A DNA stretch of 64,000 nucleotides from Epithemia pelagica. Taxonomy: Eukaryota; Bacillariophyta; Bacillariophyceae; Surirellales; Surirellaceae. The position numbers and the translations under genes were made by a program. The stretch covers positions 868,001 to 932,000 of the forward strand of contig OX337234.1 in the NCBI GenBank assembly GCA_946965045.2, in the 5' to 3' direction. Within the stretch, counting starts at the first letter, position 1, and the number at the start of each line of letters is the position of its first letter. This document shows, in pieces, positions 51,022-62,259 of the stretch. The notes under the pieces were generated by a model that did no database searches, was not told the DNA's origin, and was given only the letters and a program-made list of their open reading frames with translations.

Positions 51022-52362
51022 TCAGGTCCCTTGTCGTACACCAAAGTCTCCCCATTCCGCCATTTTGCGCACATAAAAATATATGTCTCCCTCCAGTTCG
51101 CGCAAATGACAGGCTTGAGAGAGGCGATGTAATATTCGAGGGACCAACAATCGCAAGGGTACGAGGCTTGGACCAACATTGTTCCTGTCTGCGGTTCGTC
51201 GAGACTCGTATTCAGCCAGGCGCAATTGCCAAAACTTATTGAATCCACGGTGAGCGGCACCCAAATAGAGTTGCAATCGCTGGTCCAATGTGCTGTAGTA
51301 GGGCTTTCCAGCAGCCATTCGTTTTTCCTGAAGGACCAAAGGGTACAGACAATGAACCGGCGTTTCATGACGGGTTCGATAGTTCAGTTCCAAAACTTCC
51401 AAGGTAGAATTGTTTTGCAAAGGCATGACTATTCTCTCGACCAGTCTATCACATTCTTGTTCCGTAGCATCCTTACCAAAATAGAAACCAGAATAGTTCT
51501 GTAGACTCAACTTTTCCAGATTCAGACCAGGCAGCAATGGAACAAGAACTGTCTCAATTCCATGGCGAGTAAAATTGTGGGAATTGAGTTTTAAAACCTT
51601 GAGAGTTTGGTTCTCTTGCAATGCCGTCAAAAGAGTGGCCAGGCCACTATCATTTAGATCACAGTTGCTCATTGAAAGTTCTGTGAGTTTTTTGTTTGAG
51701 ACCAGTGATTCGGCAAGTCTTGAGTATACAACCTGATTGCCCACGTGGTCGTTGACCGAAAGATCCAAATTCACCACACTTTTATTCTCAGCAAGTCCTT
51801 GTGCAAGGCCAAGTAAGCCATTTGGCCGAATTTCTTCGTCGGCAAGGCTAACATGACGCAAGGATGGTAAGCCAACAAAAATGTCAAACAGAGATTCCTT
51901 GACACCATCTCCTTCATTCCCACATGGTCCTGCAAAAGTGCCCCATTCTAAAGCCAGTGTTTCTAAACTGTTCTTAGTACATGAGGCAGTTGAAAGGATG
52001 CGTAAGAGCTCAGAGGAGAAACCAAAACGGGAGTTGACTCTGGATACTTCGCAGTTTATTACAAGCGATTTGAGCCGAAACTTTCCCTCCACGAGTATTC
52101 GAAGGAACTCATTGGATCCTTCTGCCATCACTGTAGGTTTGTAGAAACCAATTCCCTCCAAGACTGTGTTTTGTTGCAATGCGTGGTAGAGTTTGGTAAT
52201 TTCCGGCCCTCGTGCATCGAGGCAGCTTGCTTCTAATTGAGTCTGCGAGGGATCATTTTGTTCCAGCTTTGTCAGCACGCTTATCTCGAACGGATCTGTG
52301 AAAGAATAGGTGGAATCGTCATCCTCAACGTTACTGTCGCTATCACTGGATGAGCCTGACAT
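51022..52362 (-). CDS. RNI-like LRR protein, copy with Copia in its 3' flank
   Basis: 446 residues from the ATG at 52362 (MSGSSSDSDSN). Same layout as the gene at 43551-44903: acidic Ser start, EITKLYHALQQNTVLEG, repeats (LLGLAQGLAENKSVVNLDLS, LLTALQENQTLKVLKLNSHNF), VLELNYR, and the C-terminal block STLDQRLQLYLGAAHRGFNK through YFYVRKMAEWGDF. It stops at TGA 51024-51022, about 15 bp before the Copia insertion point, so coding appears intact but the 3' end of the transcript is replaced by the element. The C-terminus differs from the other copy only in its last residues. Confidence 0.7.
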   Translation of the reverse strand: MSGSSSDSDSNVEDDDSTYSFTDPFEISVLTKLEQNDPSQTQLEASCLDARGPEITKLYHALQQNTVLEGIGFYKPTVMAEGSNEFLRILVEGKFRLKSLVINCEVSRVNSRFGFSSELLRILSTASCTKNSLETLALEWGTFAGPCGNEGDGVKESLFDIFVGLPSLRHVSLADEEIRPNGLLGLAQGLAENKSVVNLDLSVNDHVGNQVVYSRLAESLVSNKKLTELSMSNCDLNDSGLATLLTALQENQTLKVLKLNSHNFTRHGIETVLVPLLPGLNLEKLSLQNYSGFYFGKDATEQECDRLVERIVMPLQNNSTLEVLELNYRTRHETPVHCLYPLVLQEKRMAAGKPYYSTLDQRLQLYLGAAHRGFNKFWQLRLAEYESRRTADRNNVGPSLVPLRLLVPRILHRLSQACHLRELEGDIYFYVRKMAEWGDFGVRQGT

Positions 52363-52847
52363 TTGGACTTTTGTACTTGTAACTTCTAACAAAACTGATG
52401 CGATGTGATGATGATAGATGATACAAAACAGAGATGCCCACCACAAAACAATCAGAGCACAGAGATAACCTTTTTTGTAGCAATAGCAATAGAGAAGAAT
52501 TATCGTCTGTGGCTGAATGAAATTTTAAACGCGACCTAAAAGCGAATGGATCCGGCATTCGTGGCATGGCGGCCAACCATCATCATCAATCATCACACAA
52601 CGGACCTCCCGCGAGCATCTCATTGATCCTATAATCTCCCAACGAAACAACAGCATTGACAAAGGCGGGACGAATCTCGACTTGAGATTTATTTCTTCCT
52701 TTTGGAAATTGGGAAGCATTGGAGCGCAAAGTAGAGTTGCCCTCCGCACGAGCCCCATAGTTAGACACGAGGAGGAAAACGGTTTCCTTTTTGGTTTCTT
52801 TTGTGGTGTTGCAACGTTTGCCAATTTTCACGTGGGTGTGATTCATC
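52363..52847. other. Divergent upstream region of LRR gene and METAP1
   Basis: 485 bp. Short frames only. Possible bidirectional promoter. Confidence 0.4.
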
Positions 52848-54505
52848 ATGACGGTCGTATCTTCCTCCGACGAATGTACCCCCGTGACAACCACCACTGC
52901 AAAGGATGGTTGTGCTTCGCCGGGTTGTACCAATCCAGTTATCAATCGTTTGGCGTGTCCCAAATGCATTCAATTGGGAATTAATCCACCCGCCTATTTT
53001 TGTGGACAAGAGTGTTTCAAAGCCAATTATGGACAACACAAACAAGTCCACACGTTGGCCAAACAAATTCGAGCCGCACAACAAGTTCAACAACAACAAC
53101 AATCCATGTGAGTGCGTGTGGTGTTTGTGTCTTGTAGAAACGTGTTTGCCAAGAAAAGGATATGTACAAAGAGTTGAAACTGGTGTGCTACTGTAATGTT
53201 TTGCCATGTAACATTCTCTGTTCGTTGTCTCAATTTGTGTGCTCTCTCTCTCTCTGCGTTTCTCTTTGGTGCCCCTTTTCCGGATTTGTTTGTTCAATGC
53301 TCAGTGTCAAGCACCGCAAAATGCCACCCTCCGATGGTGGAACTACTTGTGCCTTGGATGCCCCCGACGACGTCAAACTGTCTTTGCCGACCTGGGCCAA
53401 ATTTTATTCCTTTACCGGAGACTTAAGGCCGGCCATGTTGAGTCCCCCACGCACTGTCCCTGAGGGTATTCGACGTCCCGATTACGCCGATGATCCAGCC
53501 GGTGTTTCGTACAGTGAACAACGTGATAAAAATGATCAACGCACCCAATCCTTGCGCGTGTATACGCCGCAGGAATTGGAGGGAACCGACGACGTACCAG
53601 GGATGCGACATGCCTGTCGCATGGGACGCGAAGTCTTGGATGTCGCCGGCAAGGCCTTACGGGTAGGTGTCACGACGGATGAAATTGATCGCATTGTCCA
53701 TGATGCCTGCATCGAACGCGAATGTTATCCCTCGCCCTTGAATTATTACAATTTTCCCAAAAGTGTCTGTACCAGTGTCAATGAAGTCATTTGTCATGGT
53801 ATACCGGACTTTCGAGAAATCCAAGACGGAGGTATGTTGATTTTTCGTGTCGTGATTGCAAATCAGGTCCTGCTTTGGTAGCAATGGAGATTTGGTTGTC
53901 TCAGCAATGCATCGTTCTTCCTTTTTCTTTTTCGTTCTCTTTTTCATCTTGCTTGGCAACCAATGAACCTTGCAGACATTGTCAATTTGGATATTACCAC
54001 GTACAATGCCGGTGGGTTTCACGGGGATTTGAATGAAACCTTTTGTGTGGGCAAGGTCGATGCCGATGGCCAACGCTTGGTCCAAACCGCTTTTGAGTGC
54101 TTGGCCGCGGCCATGGCCATGGTGAAACCGGGAACCCTTTACCGTGATTTGGGAGCCGTCATTGAACGTGTCGCCAAACAAAACAAGTGTAGTGTTGTTC
54201 GGACCTATTGCGGCCATGGCATTGGAACCTTATTTCATACCGTCCCCAACATTCCCCACTATGCCAAAAACAAGGCCAAGGGTACCATGAAAGCCGGCCA
54301 TATTTTTACCATTGAACCCATGATTAATTTGGGAAAATCGGGAGATAAAACCTGGGGAGATAATTGGACGGCCGTCACCTCGGATGGCCAACGATCGGCT
54401 CAATTTGAACACACCATTTTGGTCACCGAGACAGGGTATGACATTTTGACCGGTCGCGACAATGAACCGGTCATGCAATGGCAACCCGAACTCAATTTTC
54501 GATGA
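52848..54505 (+). CDS. METAP1: Methionine aminopeptidase 1 (MetAP1)
   Basis: Exons 52848-53107, 53305-53831 and 53976-54505; introns 53108-53304 (GTGAGT/CTCAG) and 53832-53975 (GTATGT/TGCAG). 438 residues. An N-terminal zinc-finger segment (CASPGC..LACPKC..YFCGQEC, MYND-like, ribosome-binding in known MetAP1) is followed by [11 protein letters not shown] and the M24 fold, with [28 protein letters not shown]. Metal ligands are in [20 protein letters not shown] (two Asp), [10 protein letters not shown] (His), TIEPM (Glu) and QFEHT (Glu). Removes the initiator Met in the cytosol. The residue at the first junction is inferred. Confidence 0.95.
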
Positions 54506-55043
54506 AGAATCCCCTGCAACTCACAGTAGAACGAATCAGAGAAGCGGACGTGGAACGATTGATGGTACAAAAGGAGTTGAACCAATGGTGGGAAGGAGGA
54601 GGAACGGGTGGTGGCCAGTGTCTCCCAACCGTTTCCTCGATGCCTTGGTTTGCTCGTAGACACATGGAATGGTTATTCCATCACTACCATGACGACATCC
54701 ACGTCGTCGGTTATATAGCCATGCTGTATAGGTTCATCATTTCTCCCAATATTCATAATACGAGTAAGTGCGTGTTTGTCGTTGGTGTTTCTGTGACTGG
54801 CAAGAGCGATCTTTGTGCGCATTCATGGCCTATACAGTGGATGGCGCAAGGCCTCAAAAGTCATTGGCCTATCAAAGAATCGTATAGCGTTATATAGGCC
54901 TTGTGTGTACAACTATATGGATTTGTGATGGGTGTGACACCTTTCGTCCGGATGCCAACCGTTTCGTGGTGATGGTTCGATGTTCGATCTTTGTTCATTT
55001 TCTGTTGTGCGATTGTCGTTGCTCCAGACATAAAGCGCATGGT
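54506..55043. other. Intergenic between convergent METAP1 and aspartyl aminopeptidase
   Basis: 538 bp, no supported gene. The plus frame 54478-54897 has no domain. Confidence 0.5.
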
Positions 55044-57199
55044 CTAGTCTTCATCATCCTCGTCATCCAATTGGAGAGACTGATCAATGGTGGGGAACCA
55101 TTGAAAGTAGCCCCGAAACAAATGGACGGCATGGGTCAAATCGACGGATCCCATGACTTCCCGACAGGAATGCATGGACAATTGAGGCATGCCCAAATCA
55201 ATCGTTCGGACACCGGTCCGAGCGGAAATGGTGGGACCAATGGTGGATCCACACGAACAATCGTTGCGGACGACAAATTCTTGAATCGGGACATTGGTGC
55301 GACGTCCCAATTCGCGCTGAGTCGAGAGAGAAACACCAAAAAGAGAAGAAACCGCAACACACACACACAAAGGAATGAGACACAACGCTTCACAAAAACA
55401 AACACGCACGCAACGGCTCGTCACACAAGAAGAGTCCGACATACCACCAAAAATCCTGTGACAGTGTTGGTTGCATAGCGTTGATTGGAATTGGACTTGA
55501 TCACCAAGCCGGTATTGAGCGTCGGTCCATGAGAAGTTTCATGTTTGCCGGCATAATTGGGATGAATCGCATGGGCTTGATCGACCGACATGCAAAAGGA
55601 TTGCGCCACGACCGATGGATACTCTTCGAGGGGATGATCTTGTCCCAAGGCGCGACTAATTTGTTGCAGGGCTTGTTCCAACACGGGACTCCCGGCTCCG
55701 TGCGTACTGGTACTTCCCACTTCTTCATGATCAAAGGCACACACCAGAGAAATGTGTCGAGCCTCGTCATTGTGCCATTGCGCATGATCGCACAAGGCCG
55801 TAATGGAACAAAAGACGGTGGCCAAATTGTCCAAACGACCCGAATACAAAAATTCCGAATGCAACCCACCCAAGGCGGCCGGTTGAGCATCGTACAAACT
55901 CAAATCCCAATCGGCAATTTGGTCCACATCAATCTTTAACTCTTGGGCAATCCGCTGCAACAACAAGGGTTCCTGACCTTTGCGCCATGGATCCTTTTCT
56001 TCCTTGTCCTCGGTCTTGTCGTCCTCTTTTGATTCAGTTTTGGTTTCTTCTTGTTCCTCCTGTTCCACAGGTGTATTGATTTGTTCTTCGAGGGCTTGTT
56101 CCAATGCCGTTGCCGTCGAGGGATTGGACGACGACGACAAGGACAAAGGATAAGGTTCGACCACAGCTTGCGGCGTCGAGGCCACAATGGGAACCGTATG
56201 GGTTTCTCGATTGAGCGCCAAGGCCTTGCGTTCATCGGCCGTTTGCAAATGAATGCACAGCGACGAAATACGAGCAATAGGATCCGACAATTGGACCAAT
56301 CGATTGGTAATCTTGTGATGGTCCGTACTCGTACGAACCAATACGTTGCCCGACACACTCAAATCGCGATCCAACCAGGTATGCCACAACCCACCGCCAT
56401 AACACTCGACGCCCAATTGAATACAGCCGTGTTTGGCCGAGGGTGCCGTGCATTTGGACCGGGGTTTCAATCGAAAATTGGGTGAATCCGTATGACCACC
56501 GACAATGCAAAAGGGAACAATGTTCTTGTCGTCGTTGGTGTCGTTGTCATGTTTGGAACGAATCGAAGCTTGTCCTCCGACTGTAAAGGCTACCAAGGTC
56601 GATTGTTGTACGGTATAATAATATTTGCCACCGGCTTGGAGAGGATTTTTCTCGTGATGGTGGGGAGACCATTTGGTAAAACCTTGTCGTTTCAATAATT
56701 GAACCGCATTGGAGACGGCATGATAGGGATCGGTCGAGGCGGTCAAGTAGGCCTTGGCCTGTTCGGCCAGGGGCAGAAATTTGTGTTTGGGAATCATTCC
56801 ACTCGTTTTCTTCCTAAGTTTGGTAGATTTCTTGCTTGTCTCGTCGTCGTTGTCGTCTTTTTTCGTGTTGTCGTCGTTGGAGTCCGAGGTTTGGTTGGTC
56901 GCACTGCTGTCACGGACGTCCGATGATGCGGAGGCTGCCGACGCTACGGAGGAACCTCGTCGTTGACTCACCGAATTGGAACGACTGGTGGTCGTGGTCG
57001 TTGTCCACAAGAGGGAAGGAGGAGCAACAATCGACAAGGCGGCTGCTGGAGATTTAAAGGCACGAATCGATGGCAAGTGTGCCAAACTAATCCAAGCGTG
57101 AACGCAACCACCAACCGTAGTGGTCCAAACAACACACCCAATGGCCAACCACAAGGTAACGAAACAGCTTTGCCCACTCGTACTACGACTGGTCCACAT
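55044..57199 (-). CDS. DNPEP: Aspartyl aminopeptidase, M18 family
   Basis: Exons 57199-55445 and 55316-55044; the intron 55444-55317 has GTATGT and ACTCAG. 675 residues. M18 blocks: CIVGGHTDSPNFRLKP (zinc His/Asp), GLWHTWLDRDLSVSG, SGRLDNLATVFCS, CAFDHEEVGSTSTHGAGSP (catalytic Glu-Glu), MSVDQAHAIHPNYAGKHE, and exon 2 PIQEFVVRNDCSCGSTIGP and QLSMHSCREVMG. Removes N-terminal Asp/Glu. It is longer than the usual ~475 residues. There is an N-terminal extension with a hydrophobic leader ending CVHA-WIS, which could be a plastid or secretory pre-sequence, then a Ser/Asp/Lys linker. A Glu/Lys-rich insert lies at about residues 370-420. Confidence 0.9.
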
Positions 57200-57951
57200 T
57201 CGACCCGCAAGGATTAGCTATTACTCTCTGGTGATGATAGCTGCTGCGGGTGCTGCTACGATTTGACACCACTGCAACCGTTTGGATTCCGAATATCTCG
57301 TCACAACACAGTTGGATGATGGACTGTGAGATAATAGGATCTTTGTGTCTCTCAACGAAAAGACACACCGTGTTGGTGATGGCAACAGCCAACGGTGCGC
57401 GCAGCTGTGTGGTCGTTGACTTTGCTGCTTGCCATTTCTTTCTTCCTCAAGTACGTCTGCCAGTCGGCGGGCTGTCGTCCCCGACCACCAACAAAATTAT
57501 TTTGAAAACCGCGTGTTTGGAAGAGTGGTGTGATGCCATGTCCGAGCTTCGGAACTCCACTGACAACCCAACGGTTCCATAACTGTGGAAAACAGGTTTG
57601 TACACTACACGCCTATTTGGATTTGGCGATCCAATGACGTTTGAGGGAACGTAAAAGCGCGTGGGAGTGGGTCATAGTGACGTGGTTAGGTGACGTCAAT
57701 TGGGCGATTGGACACGTAATGGAGCTGCTGTGGAAGAAGCAGTACGCCGGCCTCACCCACGCCGCGTCCAGCACAGACTCGTAGAATAGTACTTGCAGCG
57801 AGCATCCGGAGGAGCGCATCCACCAACAACAACCAACGACCAATCGAAATCGTCCGTCATTTCAAGCCCGCCACCACACCGTCGTCCTCCTCCCAAGAAT
57901 CATATTACGCAGTCACTCATACACCAGCTATCACCACTTACCACCACCACC
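57200..57951. other. Divergent upstream region of M18 and carrier genes
   Basis: 752 bp. Contains three TGACGT motifs (separate entry) and a Cys/Leu-rich short frame (57250-57582) with no domain. Confidence 0.5.
57635..57698. promoter_or_regulatory. Cluster of TGACGT (CRE/CCRE-like) motifs
   Basis: TGACGT at 57635-57640 and 57678-57683, and the palindrome TGACGTCA at 57691-57698, followed by ATTGG (inverse CCAAT). About 250-320 bp before the carrier ATG. Such motifs bind bZIP factors, and in a pennate diatom they mediate CO2/cAMP response. Function here is inferred. Confidence 0.45.
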
Positions 57952-59449
57952 ATGTCTCTTTCTTCTCCTTTGTTCAACAAGAACCATGGTCTCATGGCCA
58001 CCGCACCGGCTGCTGCCGCTCCTCCTAGTTTGTTGACGCAAGTCGGTATGGCTGGTACTGCCGCTGTTATTACGGTCACCTTTATTCACCCCAGTACGTG
58101 CTTTGTGTCTGCAACAAAGCTGGTAGAATGGTTTTTGCTTGTTCGGTTCGTTGATTTGGTTCCACCATGGCGTGACTCTCACATGCTTTGCTCTCTTGCT
58201 CTCTCGTTTCGCCCTCTTGTTTCTTGGTTGATGGGTTGCAGTTGATGTCGTTAAGGTACGTCCCTGAAGATTGATTCCTTTCCGGGTGACTTTTTGGTCG
58301 TTGTCCTTCGACGACCCTGTCAATGGCTGGGTTTGTCATCCACAATGGTCGATGGGATGGTCGTTGGAGGGCAATGTTGTTGTGGTCTTTTGCTATGGCA
58401 TGAGCGATTGGTCACGATGGAACACGGCCCATTCGACGAATTGGTGCATGCACACCTGTTGAAATCGTATATTTCTCACGTTTTTGTGGTTTTGTTTGCT
58501 GGTATATAGACTCGTATTCAAGTGTCGACCGACTATGGTAAATTGGGCATGTTTGGAACGGCCATGAAGGTCTCGACCGACGAAGGTGTCTTGGCCTTGT
58601 GGAAGGGTGTGAATGCCGCCTGGTTGCGCGAAGCCTCGTACACGTCGTTGCGATTGGGTTTGTACGAACCCGTCAAGGTGGTCTTTGGAGCTGGTGACCC
58701 GGCCACGGCCACGTTTTTGAAAAAGTTTTTGGCCGGAAGTGCTGCCGGTGCCTTGGGATCCCTCGCTGGAAGTAAGTAGTGCTTGTGTGGCTCGGTGATG
58801 TAGAAGGAGTCTTGTGGACGATGGACCACTTTTCGACGACAGTCAAATGACTGTGACCACTTGAAATCAAGAGTTCGTACCAATTTAGTCCATGGCAAAG
58901 AGCATTTCTCACACTTGACCTTGTTTTGGCCTTCTTTCTTCAGACCCCTTTGATGTGTTGAAGACCCGTCTCATGACATCGTCCGGCAAGGAAATGCCTT
59001 CCATGGTCAAGACTGCTGCCGAGTTGTACGCCAACGCCGGTATTATGGGATTCTACCGTGGTATTGACTCCAATATCGCTCGTGCCATGGTGTTGAACGG
59101 TACCAAAATGGGAGTCTACGATCAATCCAAGGGTTACGTTGTTGCCGTCACGGGCTTGTCCAAAAAGTCTCTCATGACGCAATTCTGTTCGGCCGTCATT
59201 GCCGGATTCTTTATGACTTGTACGGTCGCTCCCTTTGATATGATCCGTACCCGACTCATGAACCAACCGTCGGACGCCAAAATCTACAACAATGCCGTCG
59301 ACTGTATGATCAAGATTGCCACTAAAGAAGGACCCTTGACATTCTGGCGTGGCTTCTTGCCCATTTGGTCTCGATTTGCCCCCACCACCACACTGCAATT
59401 GGTCATTTTCGAACAATTGCGAGGATTGATGGGCATGAAGTCGCTTTAA
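57952..59449 (+). CDS. Mitochondrial carrier family protein (dicarboxylate/oxoglutarate/UCP group)
   Basis: Four exons: 57952-58093, 58242-58255 (14 nt), 58510-58771 and 58944-59449, all with GT-AG introns. 307 residues. The three carrier signatures are present: HP-IDVVK-TRIQ (made from three exons), NPFDVLKTRLM and APFDMIRTRLM. Each is followed by the usual GxxxxWxG-type segment (ALWKGVNAAWLREASYTSLRLGLYE, GFYRGIDSNIARAMV, TFWRGFLPIWSRFAPTTTLQLVIFEQL). Six membrane helices expected; inner mitochondrial membrane. The SYTSLRLGLYE and PTTTLQLVIFEQL contexts fit the oxoglutarate/dicarboxylate/uncoupling-protein branch. The exact substrate cannot be told. Confidence 0.9.
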
Positions 59450-59551
59450 GTGCGCATGTCTCCTCTTGTTTGCTCCCCTGTCACATTCCACAAAATACAC
59501 CAAGCGCATCCCGTATAAATCAATTCTGTTCATTTGTTCTTTCCGCACTCG

Positions 59552-59592
59552 ATTCATTCATTCATTCATTCATTCATTCATTCATTCATTCC
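59552..59592. repeat. (ATTC)n microsatellite
   Basis: About ten uninterrupted ATTC units, 100 bp after the carrier stop codon. Confidence 0.9.
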
Positions 59593-59910
59593 TTCTACTT
59601 ACGCGCGTGCATCATGAGAGGATCTGTTTACGAACTGCATGGAACTATTCCCTGTTGACCCGAAAAAAAGACAGATCTGGGTTGGATTCTACAGCCTGAA
59701 TTGAACATTTAAAAGCCGTTCTACTAGTATGGACCAAGTACATGAATACTCCTAGGTTTCTGCCATGCTTGTCGTTTATACCGTTGACTTTTTGACTCTA
59801 TCTAGACAAACTTTCGTGGACATGAGAAACACACGTGAGCAGTCGTTTATGCTGCAGTATGCATGGCAGACACCATGGGGATCAAAGAACTCATCGATCA
59901 CACTTCCTCA
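59593..59910. other. Intergenic, nothing recognised
   Basis: No domain-bearing frame on either strand. Confidence 0.5.
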
Positions 59911-60816
59911 TTAGAGTTTTGTGAAGGGAATAAAGCGTGGCACTGTATCAAGGTATTTTTCATACTCTGCACCATGAAGCTTGATGAGGTCCGGTTCTTC
60001 AAAATGCATGACAGCAATGAAAATGTACATGGTACAACCCAAAGAGAACAGGAAATGGGGCATGGTCATTAGAGGCGTAGACCAAAACATGATAAACCAA
60101 CCCAACATGATTGGGTGAGCCATGATACGGTAATGCCAACGCGTACTCAACGTGACACTGGTCGTCGTTTCCGGAGATTTACTGAAAGTCTTGTTCGCAA
60201 TGAGATGGGTCGAAGAAGAGGGTCCTCCTTCATTGGAGGGCGGAGTAGGAGCCAAGCCAACGGCCTTGTTCAGGTCAACGCCAGTGCCCTGGGTTAGACC
60301 AAACAAGTGAAAGTGATCATGAGCGAACGTGGCTGTGACAAGGAACTACACGCCAAACAGGTAAAATCCGGTCAAGAAGGAAGCAGCTCGTTCATTTGAG
60401 GTAACATCCCAAATCCAGGGAGCATCAAAGTTGTGCCAAAAGAGCATGAGCAAAACAACACAGAGGTTTGTTTGAACCATGTAGAACGTCCGCTCATACC
60501 GTTTCGGAAGGTTCATCCATTTCTTGACCGCAGGGCGTGCAAACAGAGAATGGCAGAGGCCAAAGAGAGAAAGAAGCGCAAGGTCGATCATGACAGCATG
60601 GTCCCAAGATGTGCGTGGGGCTGAGTCGAGCGTGGGAACCAGCGACATAAAGTCAGGAAGGAAGGTCTTGGGAATCAAAAAGGCAACAAACCATAACAGA
60701 ATGACAAGGAAGGAAACATAGGACAATACCGCGAAGATTGCCGATGATGCCGTTCCCTTCATCTCCTGATTACGAGCGTTGGAAGCTTCCATTGGTTTAC
60801 TTGTTTGGTAGGACAT
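59911..60816 (-). pseudogene. MddA/NnrU-like membrane methyltransferase, copy with nonsense codon
   Basis: One frame from the ATG at 60816 to the stop at 59911, broken only by TAG at 60348-60346, where the sister gene has Leu. Both halves are well conserved: HSLFARPAVKKWMNLPKRYERTFY before the stop, and HFHLFGLTQGTGVDLNK, AHPIMLGWFIMFWSTPLMTM and FEEPDLIKLHGAEYEKYL after. The last motifs are those of the isoprenylcysteine methyltransferase/NnrU/MddA superfamily (HP...G..., EE.L...G..Y..Y). One base change may have killed it, so it is a very recent pseudogene, or a polymorphic or misread allele. Confidence 0.75.
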
Positions 60817-61359
60817 GACAGGTAGGACGAGTGATGCGAATGTTGGTTTTGTGAGTTCATACCAACGATAGATTGGAGAATCTCATCTTGCATCTGAGTT
60901 TCCGATGGAAAAACGGAACATCATCAGTCTTTCTTTTTGAGATCGTTTCGTATGGGAGAATGCTTTTGCTTGCGGAAGTGCATAGCATCCGCGGAAGTGC
61001 ATAACATCCCACAGGTTCTCTAGAGCCTTCCGGATGACTTCCTCCTCCTGATTTGCGAGAAGAGGCAACGGGGAGCGCGCGTCGCTTGGCATACTTGCTC
61101 TTGATGAGAGTCAGCCGCACCTCAATACATAGGGGAAAGCTCGCGCCATGCTCGCACAAGGCCGCAATCAAGCGGGGGGACCATATTATTATTGTTGGAG
61201 TTGCAATACTTCCACAAAAAAGTGGCCCCGCCCAACCACTATGGACTCAGCCATTTCTAGTTTTCCTTTCTACTCATATATATAATTTGCAATCAAAACG
61301 ACATATCAGGCGACTGTTCGTAATCACAATATTTACAATTCCCCATAGGATAAACTTTA
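60817..61359. other. Spacer between tandem methyltransferase copies
   Basis: 543 bp with promoter of the left copy. Contains CGGAAGTGCATA(A/G)CATCC twice (60972-61011). No gene. Confidence 0.5.
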
Positions 61360-62259
61360 TCATTGACGGTTCTTGGTAAAGGGAATGAAGCGGGGAACTG
61401 AAGTGAGATATTTTTGGTATTCCGCACCATGAATCTTGATGAGATCAGGTTCTTCAAAATGCAACACAGCGATCACAATGTACATTGTAAACATGGCCGA
61501 AAGCAGGAAATGAGACATGGTCATTTGAGCCGTTGACCACATCATAATAAGCACGCCAGTCATGATTGGATGAGCGACGATGCCGTAATGCCAGCGTACG
61601 CTCCTCACGGCTTTGGAATCCGTAGTTTCTTTCGCGATGAGATGCGTCGACTGAGATGCATCAGGTTCAGTTGTGGTCATGTTGGGATTCAAGCCAACCG
61701 CCTTATTCAAGTCAATACCGGTCCCCTGAGAAAGGCCAAACAAGTGAAAGTGATCCAAGGCAAATGTAGAAGTAACGAGGAACAAAAACCCGAATAGGTT
61801 GAATCCTGTGAGGAAGGCCGAAGCTTGTTCGCTTGACGTGACATCCCATATCAAGGGACCATCAAAGTTTCGCCAGAAGAGCATGAGCAAACCCAAACAA
61901 ATATTTGCCTGAATGAGGAAGAAAGATCGTTCACATTGTTTTGGCAGGTTCATCCACTTCTTGACCGCAGGGCGTGCAAAGACAGAGTGACAGATCCCAA
62001 AGAGGGAGACAAGTAGAAAATCGATCAGGATAGCTTGTTCAATGGGTGCATGAGGCGCTGAGTCGAGCGTGGGAACGAGGGACAAAAAGTCAGCAAGGAA
62101 GGCCTTGGGAATTAAAAAGGCAACAAACCATAGTAGAGCAACAAGGGCGGAGGCGTAGGAAAGCAACGCGAAGATCGCCGTTAATGCTGTTCCTTTTATT
62201 TCATGATCGAGATCGTTCGAAGGTACGTTCTTCATTTGTTTGCTTGTTTGGTAGGACAT
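61360..62259 (-). CDS. MddA/NnrU-like membrane methyltransferase
   Basis: 299 residues from the ATG at 62259. Five to six hydrophobic segments (ALTAIFALLSYASALVALLWFVAF, ILIDFLLVSLFGICHSVFA, FFLIQANICLGLLMLFW, FLTGFNLFGFLFLVTSTFAL, ILIMMWSTAQMTMSHFLLS). Conserved HSVFARPAVKKW, then AHPIMTGVLIMMWSTAQMTMSH and FEEPDLIKIHGAEYQKYLTSVPRFIPF. These match the methanethiol S-methyltransferase (MddA)/NnrU branch of the ICMT superfamily. MddA makes dimethyl sulfide from methanethiol in bacteria. The substrate here is inferred, not shown. Tandem to a broken copy 0.5 kb away in the same orientation. Confidence 0.7.
   Translation of the reverse strand: MSYQTSKQMKNVPSNDLDHEIKGTALTAIFALLSYASALVALLWFVAFLIPKAFLADFLSLVPTLDSAPHAPIEQAILIDFLLVSLFGICHSVFARPAVKKWMNLPKQCERSFFLIQANICLGLLMLFWRNFDGPLIWDVTSSEQASAFLTGFNLFGFLFLVTSTFALDHFHLFGLSQGTGIDLNKAVGLNPNMTTTEPDASQSTHLIAKETTDSKAVRSVRWHYGIVAHPIMTGVLIMMWSTAQMTMSHFLLSAMFTMYIVIAVLHFEEPDLIKIHGAEYQKYLTSVPRFIPFTKNRQ

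Noticed and set aside
59365..59699. Plus ORFs with FIHSFIHSFIHS repeats
   Set aside because: Translation of the ATTC microsatellite after the carrier gene.
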